DNA from: Amazonocrinis nigriterrae CENA67
Lineage (GTDB): Bacteria > Cyanobacteriota > Cyanobacteriia > Cyanobacteriales > Nostocaceae
DNA length: 60,606 nt
Direction: 5' to 3'
NCBI RefSeq assembly: GCF_016056305.1
Contig: NZ_JAECZC010000086.1
Coordinates: forward strand, 6,339 to 66,944
A program made the position numbers and the translations under genes. Every line of letters starts with the position of its first letter. Position 1 is the stretch's first letter. The notes under the pieces were generated by a model. That model saw only the letters and a list, made by a program, of their open reading frames with translations. It was not told where the DNA came from and did no database searches. Shown one piece after another: positions 1 through 7,622 of this stretch.

Positions 1-1
1 A

Positions 2-292
2 CCACAGTTATGGGCTGGAGCAATTGTTGTCATGGATAATTTATCAGTACATACTGCTGCGGTGATTCGAGACTCAATTGAAGCAGTTGGTGCACGTCTT
101 GTCTTTTTGCCTCCTTACTCACCTGATTTATCTCCAATTGAATTATGCTGGTCAAAACTGAAGCAGTGTTTACGAGCAGCAAAAGTTACAACCCATGAGG
201 CACTAAATCACGTTTTAACTCAGATTGTGAATGAACACATCTCCTCTGATGATGCTTGGGGTTGGTTTGCTCACTGTGGTCTATTCATCTGA
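2..292 (+). CDS. IS630-family transposase, C-terminal part (5' end outside window)
   Basis: The reading frame is open from the first bases of the window, so the gene begins upstream and only the last 96 codons are seen. It carries the C-terminal half of an IS630/Tc1-type DDE domain: VVMDNLSVH holds the second catalytic Asp, and the FLPPYSPDLSPIE block ends with the third catalytic acid (Glu), followed by the usual W-x-x-LK. It would cut and join DNA at TA targets. No right terminal repeat is obvious after the stop, and a MITE-like repeat starts about 8 bp downstream. Whether the gene is intact cannot be judged from here. Confidence 0.9.
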   Translation, partial: PQLWAGAIVVMDNLSVHTAAVIRDSIEAVGARLVFLPPYSPDLSPIELCWSKLKQCLRAAKVTTHEALNHVLTQIVNEHISSDDAWGWFAHCGLFI

Positions 293-299
293 AAACTGC

Positions 300-394
300 T
301 GTAAGTTGCATATTTAAGTTGGCTGATGACTGTCATCGGTCATTGGTCAACCACCTTAAGAGGTGATTATACAATTTAGATGCGCTTTAGCTTA
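300..394 (+). repeat. MITE-like dispersed repeat, family R3, short copy
   Basis: It runs from TTGCATATTTAAGTTGG to GATGCGCTTTAGCTTAG and matches segments at 9491-9677 (same strand) and 22814-23040 (opposite strand). The ends are imperfect inverted repeats (TTGCATATYTAA at the start, CAATTTAGATGYG at the end). This copy is the shortest, because the other two carry extra DNA in the middle. It lies directly after the IS630 fragment. Confidence 0.6.
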
Positions 395-494
395 GAAAGT
401 TGAACTTTTTTGAAATCTAGTTGTTTCAAGATTTAAAACTATGACAACTAGACTAAATTTAACAAAAACAACCAATAATTCGCAAAGGCAAATT

Positions 495-917
495 ATGAAG
501 ACACTGGGATTGGTTTTGAAAAGTACAATTGCTTTTTTGTTCGCTGTTTGTCTATCGCTAAATTTACTAATTGGCAACGCATTGGCAGCAGGTCAATTTA
601 GCAATACTTGTACAGATACTAGCGTATCCGAAAGTTTTGGACAAGTAACCCTGTCAGCAGTCTGTGAAAAAAAAGATGGTTCTTATGTGAAAACTTCAAT
701 TTTATTAAATCCCTATATAGGTAATGATGGCAAAGGGAATTTAATTTGGACTACAGACAACAGGATACTAAACTGCTTTGATTTTGGTGTGTCAGGTGAT
801 GGTTTAGTGAATGCTACCTGTTTCAACTTAACGCAAAGAAATAGTGACGATGTTTCATCATCTATTGATTTAGATGACCATATTGCCAACATTGATGGTC
901 AGCTGCAATACGAATAA
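495..917 (+). CDS. Secreted cyanovirin-N homology (CVNH) lectin
   Basis: This 140-aa protein has a signal peptide (Lys-containing start, hydrophobic core, NALAAG cleavage region near residue 31) followed by one CVNH domain. The mature part matches cyanovirin-N closely in pattern: FSNTC near the start, LSAVCEKKDGSY, LNCFDF, NATC, and SIDLDDHIANIDGQLQYE at the end. The four cysteines (39, 57, 94, 109) sit where cyanovirin-N forms its two disulfides. CVNH proteins bind high-mannose glycans. I chose the ATG at 495 because AAAGG lies just upstream and the signal peptide starts there; an upstream in-frame ATG at 441 would add 18 residues before it. No operon partner is visible. Export and sugar binding are inferred from the family. 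Confidence 0.9.
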   Translation: MKTLGLVLKSTIAFLFAVCLSLNLLIGNALAAGQFSNTCTDTSVSESFGQVTLSAVCEKKDGSYVKTSILLNPYIGNDGKGNLIWTTDNRILNCFDFGVSGDGLVNATCFNLTQRNSDDVSSSIDLDDHIANIDGQLQYE

Positions 918-1073
918 AATCTGAAAGTTAAAAAGTAAAAGTTCTTAATTATTGACTTTTATTTTTTGACTTTTCTTTGAATTCGCATTCTGCACCTTCA
1001 ACCAATTGTGACATTTCAAAGTGCAGAATGCGAGTTTCAATAGTGCGAGCGCTCTTTGCAAATAAAGAATATT

Positions 1074-1463
1074 TCAGTCGATATCACCAAAATACTCTCG
1101 TACAGCAGAAATTTTGTCACCTGTAACATCCAAGGAAATCGCGTTCCTTCCTTTGAAAGGTTGGTTAGCAATGGTTCCTTGACTTTCAAATTCAAAGGTG
1201 ACAGTTGTATTGTTACTGGTAATACGATCTGGTGAACTCAATGTCAAGCGATCGCCTGTTTCTGTCCGCGCTTGCAACCTTGCAATTATCTGCTGTTTAC
1301 CCTCATATGCAAAGGGTTGGCTGCGCTGTTTGCCAACCGGTAGCCAGAAACTTACGTCATCACTGAGCATATCAATATAAGGCTGAAAATCGCCTGTTGC
1401 CCATCCTTTGGCAAGATGGTCGAATGCCTGTTGGGCAGTGTTAATAGTTGCAGTCTGCTCCAT
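1074..1463 (-). CDS. SnoaL/NTF2-like fold protein
   Basis: This 129-aa protein has the size and pattern of the SnoaL-like/NTF2 superfamily: an N-terminal helix (AFDHLAKGWATGDFQPYIDMLSDDV), an FWLPVG strand, a segment with YEGKQQIIARLQ, then beta strands ending in KISAVREYFGD. These proteins form a cone-shaped pocket and act as small enzymes or binding domains, and the substrate cannot be read from the sequence. It starts 12 bp after the HEAT-repeat gene on the same strand, so the two are probably co-transcribed. Confidence 0.75.
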   Translation of the reverse strand: MEQTATINTAQQAFDHLAKGWATGDFQPYIDMLSDDVSFWLPVGKQRSQPFAYEGKQQIIARLQARTETGDRLTLSSPDRITSNNTTVTFEFESQGTIANQPFKGRNAISLDVTGDKISAVREYFGDID

Positions 1464-1475
1464 TTTTTAACAGTG

Positions 1476-2297
1476 TTAAGAATCATTATTATCTTGAGCG
1501 ATCGCCACGGCCAATTCTCGATATCTCCGTGGATCGCCTTCTGGAAACACCAATCTTTCTTGATTTCTGCGTTCGTATAGTTTTTCCATAATCAAGTGCC
1601 AATCCATTGCTGACAAAGGTGATGGTTGCTCATCAGCAGGTTGTAATTCTTGGGCTTTTGCTTGCAATTGTTGCTGCGCCCAAAACACACGACCACGAAC
1701 TGCCCAATTATGATCATTGTTCGCCATCTGCTCGAACTGGGATTGAATTTGTGACAGCCAGTCTGGATGTGTCGTAGAAATCGCCTGAGCCAGTGATTGC
1801 AAGCCTACCACAGCTGAATAGCGCACCACCCATTCTTCATCTTGCTGGGCTACAAATAACAAAGCTTCTAAGGCTTCTTCTTGAGCAATTTCCAGTAGTT
1901 CCTCGTTGGGAAACCAATGCCATTTCATGCTTCCTAAACCTCTAGCAGCTGCACGCCGGACACTCAAGGCGAAGTCGGCTGTTGCTGCACCCAACAAGGT
2001 TATTAATCCTCTAGGATCACCAATACCTGCTAGGGCACGGATTGCCCAGGCTCTAGCGGAATAGTTATGTCGATCCAGTTGCTCTAACAAAGGTGCCACT
2101 GCTGGTTCTCCGATTTGCACCAGTCCATCCACAGCCGCAACTGCTGCACCTGGATTGTTATAGCCCAGGACTGCAATTAACGTTGGTACGGCTTCTTCTA
2201 AACGAGCTGCTGCTAAATTTTCTACAGCTTCTAACATCTTTGTAGAAGAGTCTGCCTCTTCCACAGCACGAATTAGGGATTGGAGGGTGGCATTCAT
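1476..2297 (-). CDS. HEAT-repeat protein of the CpcE/CpcF phycobilin-lyase family
   Basis: The 273-aa protein is built of HEAT-like helical repeats (residues about 1-215): AVPTLIAVLGYNNPGAAVAAV, AVAPLLEQLDRHNYSARAWA, IRALAGIGDPRGL, FALSVRRAAARGLG, WVVRYSAVVGLQSLA. This pattern is typical of CpcF and related lyase or phycobilisome-handling subunits, which attach or detach bilins on phycobiliproteins. CpcF is usually nearer 200 aa, and here a charged C-terminal extension (about 225-273, with MDWHLIMEKLYERRNQERL) follows a Gln-rich linker. It is not beside phycocyanin genes, so the substrate is unknown. A SnoaL-like gene follows 12 bp downstream. Membership of the family is well supported; lyase activity is inferred. 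Confidence 0.75.
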   Translation of the reverse strand: MNATLQSLIRAVEEADSSTKMLEAVENLAAARLEEAVPTLIAVLGYNNPGAAVAAVDGLVQIGEPAVAPLLEQLDRHNYSARAWAIRALAGIGDPRGLITLLGAATADFALSVRRAAARGLGSMKWHWFPNEELLEIAQEEALEALLFVAQQDEEWVVRYSAVVGLQSLAQAISTTHPDWLSQIQSQFEQMANNDHNWAVRGRVFWAQQQLQAKAQELQPADEQPSPLSAMDWHLIMEKLYERRNQERLVFPEGDPRRYRELAVAIAQDNNDS

Positions 2298-2658
2298 GAG
2301 GAGTGAGGATGAAGAATGAATAAAAATGATTTCAGGAATTGATGATATATATAGCTATCCTATAGCAGTTTGTGAAGAAGTATCAGGGAGCAGGGGAGAA
2401 GGGGTGCGCTGACAGGTGTAGGTTTTTTACACTTAGGAGGAGTTAAAACAGTAAAAATCGTCAACAGGAGTAGAAGGAAAAGAACTCCAACGATGAAGTT
2501 GAATAGGAAGATGGTTGAGTAAATTAGCAATCAGGGTTAACAATCCCTGGAGAAAACAAGAAAGATGACGTTGAGGATGAAGGTTAAGAGGTTGAGAAAA
2601 TACAATGTGGTGAGATGGAAGTGTTTCTAAATTTGGGGGAGATGATTGATTTTCAGCT

Positions 2659-2720
2659 TCACCCTTACGGGTTCGGTAGTTGCTTTCCGACGCAAGGCGA
2701 CAGGAACGCACTACCTCACC
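2659..2720 (+). repeat. ~57-bp palindromic element, family R1, copy A (inside transposase)
   Basis: The element runs CTTACGGGTTCGGTAGT...ACTACCTCACC, with GGTAGT/ACTACC forming the end of a stem. TCACC is present on both sides (2659-2663 and 2716-2720), which looks like a 5-bp target duplication, and the period is exactly 57 bp. It adds 19 codons in frame to the transposase. Confidence 0.75.
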
Positions 2721-2837
2721 ACCAAGCATAACCATCCAAAGGGTAGAAACTGCGATCGCTAACCTGCATACGTTCAGCACGTTGAGGGTCAAGTAAACGG
2801 GTGTTGTGCCACTGCCAACCGTCAGATTTAACATCGC

Positions 2838-2897
2838 GGTGAGGGGGTCGCAGTCTTGGCGGTTCCCGTCGATTGCGAACCCCCGAACCCGAAGGGT
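2838..2897 (-). repeat. ~57-bp palindromic element, family R1, copy B (inside transposase)
   Basis: Read on the minus strand it is CCCTTCGGGTTCGGGGGTTC...GACCCCCTCACC, with the same CCCTTCGGGTTCGG start and CTCACC end as copies A and D. It is flanked by GGT on both sides with a 57-bp period, and it adds 19 codons in frame after ECVY of the transposase. Confidence 0.75.
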
Positions 2898-3829
2898 AAA
2901 CGCATTCAGTGCTAGGACGTAAACCGTACCAAACAGCCGAAGCGCGAGTTGGTTCAATGTCAGTCAGAATCAACCACGGGTCTTGATAGCCGATATCCCA
3001 ACGTGCCAGTAATGTGCATTTGAGTGGATTGGTTTTAAAACAAATAATCTGACCTGACCAAGATTGTGCAGGAGCAGAGACTACATCTACCAATAGATGC
3101 CATGTGTGACTAGGTGGAACTCGATAAGTCCCTTGATGGTTAATACGTAAAAACGGATGCCAGCCAGCATCGACAATTAGTTGATATAACCAATCTGCAT
3201 ACAGGCCTCGATCAGCCGTGACTATCACTTGAAATCTACTGGGAATCACACCTTGCAAGGCATTGATGAGTTCTTGCCAATGCCTTTTCCAACTACCTGG
3301 TTGATTAGCTCTTACAACACGCCATGCAATGGGGATTCCACTTCCAGCCAACAGAATATTCAGCGATAAGACTACGAACTGATTGCCAATAGTTGTTGCA
3401 TCCAGTGCTAAAGCTATTTGTTCCAGGTTTTTGGGCAGTAAACTTAAAACCCAACTCAGCAATGGCGCAAAACAACTACTCACATCCAGACTGCGACGAT
3501 GAAGCCCTTTTTTGGCTTCTGCTTCCTCATACCATTCTCTCAACCTTTGACGTACCGCCGAGGCTTTTTCTCCATTCACAACAGCAATGAATTGCGATAC
3601 TTTACTTAAACTGCTGGATTTGGTCATTACCATCCCAAAACTCCATGTCGCCAACCCCACAACTTGCGGTATCGACAGATGTGGCATATGCTCTGATACT
3701 ATGCGTGTCCACTGTTTGAGATACTCATTTTTCAGCATTTGAGTCTCATCCACACTTTGGTTTCTAATTTTATTTTCTGACCAGAGAGACTGAATACTCA
3801 CACCCTTGTAAAAAACCTACACCTGTCAG

Positions 3830-3880
3830 TGGGGGGATGGGGGGATGGGGTGATAGGGAGATGGGGAGATAATTCTTTAC
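3830..3880 (+). repeat. G-rich low-complexity tandem (ATGGGG units)
   Basis: Repeated GGGGGATG and ATGGGGAGAT units lie between the IS right end and the rqcH stop codon. No gene is seen here. Confidence 0.6.
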
Positions 3881-3914
3881 TCCTGTCTCCTGCCACCTGA
3901 CAACTTACGATTGA

Positions 3915-5645
3915 CTATTGACCATTGACAACTGACTGTGGTTGTCCCCACAAGATTCGCTCTTGCTTGTAAATGGCAATTCCTGGTTTAGCTCCTTTGG
4001 GTTTATAAACATTTTTTGGTTGAGTGTACACTACTGGTACTTGGTCACTTTGACGAGCGCGACTGTAATAGGCGGTCAAATCAGCAACAAATTGTAAATC
4101 GGTTGCTTCCGGGACAGCACCAGGTTCTAAACGTAGTAGTACATGGCTTCCAGGAATCTCTTGAGCGTGGAACCACAGGTCATAATCCCCAGCTACACGA
4201 AATGTCAATTGGTCATTCTGGCGATTGTTACGACCAATTAAGACTTGAAAGCCATTAGGTGTGCGGTAATCATAAAAGTTAGTGCTAGCAGTTTCGTTTG
4301 TACTGCGACTGCGATATTCTGGGTCTTCTAGATACTTTTGTCCAATTAGCTCATCGCGGATTTCTTCAAGAGCCTGCAAATCTTCTACTGTTTGGTAATT
4401 ATCTATCTGAGCGATCGCAGCTTCCACTTGCTCTAAATAGTCAATTTCTGCCTGCACTTCCAGCAGTAGGGGTTCAACGGCAGTCCGAGCGCGTTTAAGT
4501 TTTTGGTGCTGTTTGTAAAGGCTTTGGGCATTTTGTACAGCATTTTTATCTGGCTGGAGAGCGATCGCTATTGGTTTGCCTGTTTCAAAATCAGGAAGGG
4601 TAATTTCTTTCATCCCAGGTTCCCAATTTTGGAGATGAGCCATTAACAAATCAGCTTTTTGCCGGTATTCATCCGCTTGATCTGATTGCTGTAAACGATC
4701 CGTAAAGGTTTGAGCTTTGTTCCGTAATTTTACTAAGATATTATTCAGCTTCTGGCTCAGCTGATGACGCAATTGGGAAAAGACCTGTTGATTGAGTTGG
4801 TCATTATAATATCTGTTGAGTAAAACTTGGATGTCTGATGCTGGGGCAACCGCACCCCAACCCATGACAGTGTATCCCTTTGCTGTCCAAGCAGGTTGAA
4901 ACTTACTCACATCCAAAGCTTGTAGCCATTGCTGCCATTTTTCAAACAGCTTTTGCCAGTCGTCAGAATTGAGGGTATCGGTGATGGTTTCTGGTGCTAA
5001 ATTAGCCGCCAGCAGCATAGATTCTACTAGTGCAGCACTTAAGCCACTATAACTTTTTAATAACTGACGTTTGATTGCTCCTGGTACTAGGCTGACTCTT
5101 TCTTGCCAGCGTTCAATAGATTCGCTCAAACTGGGGATAGGGCCAGTAAGTTTAGGTGGTGTTTCATAAGGTTGTCCGGTTTGGATGGGACGAACACTAG
5201 ATTGTTGCTGACTAACTTGATGGGCAGCAGTAATAATCAGATTATCGGCATCGGTGAGGATGACGTTACTGTATTTGCCCATGATTTCTACATATATATG
5301 ATATAGAGCGTCTTCTTGGGGACGACGGGCAAATTGTAAATCAATCACGCGTTCCCAAGGTGCGATCGCCTCAATTGCTACCAAAGCCAAACCACCCAAC
5401 TGGTGTATAAGTTGTTGGCTGAAGGTGAAAGTATCCGGTACACGCGGCGGTGGTTCGCCAATGCAAATGCGTGCAGCTTGGGGATGCCAGGAAATCTCTA
5501 GCCAACCCCGTTGTTTCAGGGTACGTAATGCTACAGCAATAGTGTAGCGATCGCGCTGATAAACTTGCTCTAAGCGCGACGGTAGCCAGTTAGCGCGTAG
5601 TTCGCTACAAGCAGCTTTTAGGGTGGTAAAGTCAACTGGTTGCAC
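3915..5645 (-). CDS. rqcH: RqcH/NFACT family ribosome quality control protein
   Basis: At 576 aa this is full length for bacterial NFACT (FbpA/Rqc2) proteins. Order of domains: NFACT-N (about 1-170, MQPVDFTTLKAACSELRANWLPSRLEQVYQ and IYVEIMGKYSNVIL), helix-hairpin segment, a long coiled-coil arm (about 290-430), and the C-terminal NFACT-R/DUF814 domain (about 455-560, FQVLIGRNNRQNDQLTFR and LWFHAQEIPGSHVLLR). The family binds obstructed 50S subunits with peptidyl-tRNA and recruits tRNA-Ala to add alanine tails that mark stalled peptides for degradation. The start is GTG at 5645, where the family N-terminus begins. It stands alone on the minus strand. Family assignment is secure; the older name fibronectin-binding protein should not be taken as its role here. 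Confidence 0.92.
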   Translation of the reverse strand: MQPVDFTTLKAACSELRANWLPSRLEQVYQRDRYTIAVALRTLKQRGWLEISWHPQAARICIGEPPPRVPDTFTFSQQLIHQLGGLALVAIEAIAPWERVIDLQFARRPQEDALYHIYVEIMGKYSNVILTDADNLIITAAHQVSQQQSSVRPIQTGQPYETPPKLTGPIPSLSESIERWQERVSLVPGAIKRQLLKSYSGLSAALVESMLLAANLAPETITDTLNSDDWQKLFEKWQQWLQALDVSKFQPAWTAKGYTVMGWGAVAPASDIQVLLNRYYNDQLNQQVFSQLRHQLSQKLNNILVKLRNKAQTFTDRLQQSDQADEYRQKADLLMAHLQNWEPGMKEITLPDFETGKPIAIALQPDKNAVQNAQSLYKQHQKLKRARTAVEPLLLEVQAEIDYLEQVEAAIAQIDNYQTVEDLQALEEIRDELIGQKYLEDPEYRSRSTNETASTNFYDYRTPNGFQVLIGRNNRQNDQLTFRVAGDYDLWFHAQEIPGSHVLLRLEPGAVPEATDLQFVADLTAYYSRARQSDQVPVVYTQPKNVYKPKGAKPGIAIYKQERILWGQPQSVVNGQ

Positions 5646-5683
5646 AACAATTAGCCGTTGGCTCTCAAACGTCGATGCTCAGT

Positions 5684-5900
5684 ATAGCAAAGTGCTGAGT
5701 GTTGAGGAGCGACTGCGTTCAGTAGTGCTGAGTGCCTAGTAGCCTGCCAAAAAGATTTTGACAGGCGGGGGAAAGGGTAAGGGGAAAAGGGGAAAAGTTT
5801 TTAATTTCTTTCCCTTTCCCCTTTTCTCTTTTCCTTTTCCCCAATCTAAACCTGTCAATATTTGCGTGGTGAACTACTAGTCTATGTGATTACGGCTATT
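5684..5900 (-). repeat. Dispersed repeat family R2, copy interrupted by a long hairpin
   Basis: The outer ends match R2 copies at 9711-9802 and 24573-24659: TATAGCAAAGTGCTGAGT at one end and GTGATTACGGCTAT at the other. The interior (5758-5862) is different: a purine-rich arm (GGGGGAAAGGG, AAGGGGAAAAGGGG) followed by its pyrimidine counterpart (TTTCCCTTTCCCC), flanked by GACAGG/CCTGTC, which would make a long imperfect hairpin. Confidence 0.6.
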
Positions 5901-5910
5901 ATGCTATCTT

Positions 5911-5945
5911 AATTACGAATTACGAATTACGAATTACGAATTACT
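5911..5945 (+). repeat. Heptanucleotide tandem repeat (AATTACG)5
   Basis: Five consecutive AATTACG units, the last with one change, lie immediately downstream of the PEP-CTERM gene stop. Such short tandemly repeated sequences are characteristic of heterocystous cyanobacteria. Confidence 0.85.
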
Positions 5946-5946
5946 A

Positions 5947-6732
5947 TTAAACCTGTTGACTATCCAATTTTTTTCTTTTGAGAGCAGCTGCACCTGTCAT
6001 AGTAGCAACGAAGATAGCACCAAGGGTACTAGGTTCAGGTACAGACTTGGAAATACCTACTTTAATCTGAAAAGCGAGATTAGAACGAGCAGGTGCAGCA
6101 CCTATCCAGCTAAAGGCTGTTTTACCAGTTAGTGTGAAGGGAGCAGAAATATTAGATAAACCTAGATAATCTACATCTGCAGTAGAATTTGTACCTGCTG
6201 ATGCTAGACTTCCAATGCTTGTACCATTAAAAACTAAATCGGTCAAAGATACAGCGTTTTGAATGTTATTCTTACTGCCTTTATTAGCAAAGGTGCGTAA
6301 ATAAATGTTTGTTACAGGGTCGCTAAACTCTTGAGACGTTAATATTGTAGTCTGGTTAGAATCGAACACTTTATAAGTGACCTTGCTGCCTGTGTATTCC
6401 AGGCTAAAATCCCAGACTTTTCCATTGCCCCAAACCAAATTACCTGAAGCTACAGGTGTACCATCAAATTTATTAATCCCTAGTTCTCGTTCTGCGTTAC
6501 TAAGAGTATTATTACCAATTCGACCTTCGGCAACAAATACCTCTTTAAAATACCCGTTATTTATCAGTGAGTTAAAATCTGCATCATCAAAATCTGTATC
6601 AGCATCTTGGGATGTCAAAGGGGTAAATGTCACAGCTTTTGCTGGGTTTGGAGCTACAAATAACCCTAAGCTGACTAATCCTAAAATCAAAAATAACTTA
6701 CTATTACCTTTAAGCGTGTTCAAAACTAGCAT
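5947..6732 (-). CDS. PEP-CTERM sorting-signal protein (choice-of-anchor W-like)
   Basis: This is a 261-aa exported protein. The N-terminus (LFLILGLVSLGLFVAPNPAKA) is a signal peptide with a likely cut after AKA. The C-terminus has the exosortase signature: VPEPSTLG, a short hydrophobic stretch (AIFVATMTGAAAL) and a basic tail (KRKKLDSQQV). The body (FNSLINNGYFKEVFVAEGRIGNNTLSNAERELG) resembles the choice-of-anchor W group of extracellular beta-sandwich proteins. Export followed by exosortase processing is the expected fate, and no exosortase gene lies in this window. TAGGAGAG precedes the ATG at 6732, supporting this start. The function outside the cell is unknown. Confidence 0.85.
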   Translation of the reverse strand: MLVLNTLKGNSKLFLILGLVSLGLFVAPNPAKAVTFTPLTSQDADTDFDDADFNSLINNGYFKEVFVAEGRIGNNTLSNAERELGINKFDGTPVASGNLVWGNGKVWDFSLEYTGSKVTYKVFDSNQTTILTSQEFSDPVTNIYLRTFANKGSKNNIQNAVSLTDLVFNGTSIGSLASAGTNSTADVDYLGLSNISAPFTLTGKTAFSWIGAAPARSNLAFQIKVGISKSVPEPSTLGAIFVATMTGAAALKRKKLDSQQV

Positions 6733-7622
6733 TGTCTCTCCTAAAAATAAATATTATTAATTGTTAATCTTTGCAACAATTTTTCCAATTTTACTACTTA
6801 AACGCAAAATACAGTACCTGTTGATTTACCTTTTTCTTGCTACTTACTTAGAAGAAGAGGGTGTTGATCAAGGTGGAAGTAAAGCGTTTAAATTAGATAT
6901 AAATTGTGTGTTATTAGCCTAAAACAAAGTCTGATACCTTGTCGATGACTAATGCTATTTTTTAATTAAAAATTTATATACAACAAGATTTGAAATTGGT
7001 AACTAGCTCAATTTAATGAAACTTAAAATGTGATGACTTCGCTTCAATACGTTTCACTCGTAATCACAAAACTTCTTTGAAGTTTTTCAAAGTTGACCTA
7101 TTTGTAATGATTTTCTATGAAGATGCACTTCATATCTATGAAACGTAAGCGAGGTGTGAACAAGGAAGAGAAACGGAAAAACCTTTACTTTCCTAGAAAG
7201 GTGAAGGAGATGGAAAAGGGAAGATGAAGAGTAAAGAAGACTGGGTAAAAAACAGGATGGAATAGCTCAAGTCTTTTCCTTTTAAACTTCCCCTTCCTTT
7301 TCTCTTTCCCTTCTTTCCCTTTCATTGCTTAAAACGTTAGGAATTATGCAACTGACACACTAAGTAAAGGTTAGGGTTGTCAAAAGGAGCCACTGCGGTC
7401 TTGGGGTTTCCCCAAGTGGAGCAAGTGGCGTTCCACAGTGAATAGTTAAAATTAAGCTTTGTTGCACTATTGAACGCCAGTTCGTTCAAGTCGGGAAACC
7501 CTTTCGGCAATCGCTCATGGGGGGAACCCCCAAGACCGCGTTGCCTCACCACACGACTGGCTCCTATTGACAGCCTCAACTCAAAATTTATGACACTTAC
7601 ATAAGTCCCGAAGATTAGTAGC
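6733..7622. other. Long intergenic region with repeats, no convincing gene
   Basis: The first 400 bp are AT-rich and hold the probable promoter of the PEP-CTERM gene. From 7165 to 7322 a purine-rich arm (GGAAAGGTGAAGGAGATGG) and a pyrimidine-rich arm (CCCCTTCCTTTTCTC) form a long imperfect inverted repeat like that at 5758-5862. From 7386 to 7552 there are two diverged R1 palindromes. No gene is supported. Confidence 0.6.
7386..7552 (-). repeat. Two diverged R1-type palindromes flanking an 60-bp spacer
   Basis: The first (7386-7434) has GGAGCCACT...AGTGGCGTTCC arms and a GGGGTTTCCCC core. The second (7497-7552) reads CCCTTTCGGCAA...TTGCCTCACC with GGGGGGAACCCCC in the loop arm. The short reading frame across them (80 codons) is a by-product of the palindromes. 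Confidence 0.6.

Larger units (their letters stand above)
2433..3801 (-). pseudogene. DDE transposase (IS4-like), frameshifted and carrying two small insertions
   Basis: A GTG-started frame (3801 down to 2716) encodes the N-terminal and central transposase: ALDATTIGNQ holds a catalytic Asp, VTADRGLYADWL the second, and KSDGWQWHNTRLLDPQRAER is a conserved late block. Just after RAER (near 2765) the frame changes, and the expected continuation (LAIAVSTLWMVMLGGE) is found in a second frame (to 2433), consistent with a 1-bp insertion. Two 57-bp palindromic elements interrupt the gene, at 2838-2897 after ECVY and at 2659-2720 after MLGGE. Both are multiples of three and leave the local frame open. 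The frameshift makes a functional product unlikely. Assignment to the IS4 superfamily rather than another DDE group is tentative. Confidence 0.85.
2409..3829 (-). mobile_element. Decayed insertion sequence with near-perfect terminal inverted repeats
   Basis: The element is bounded by 23-bp inverted repeats: 2409-2431 begins CTGACAGGTGTAGG and 3807-3829 is its exact reverse complement. It is about 1.42 kb long and contains a single transposase gene on the minus strand. No clear target duplication is visible, because the right flank is G-rich low-complexity DNA. Two copies of a roughly 57-bp palindromic element lie inside it, so those copies landed after this IS. Confidence 0.85.

Noticed and set aside
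7337-7579. 80-codon frame on the minus strand
   Set aside because: It is made of two R1-type palindromes and their spacer; no ribosome site or domain is present, and frames of this kind arise from the repeat.
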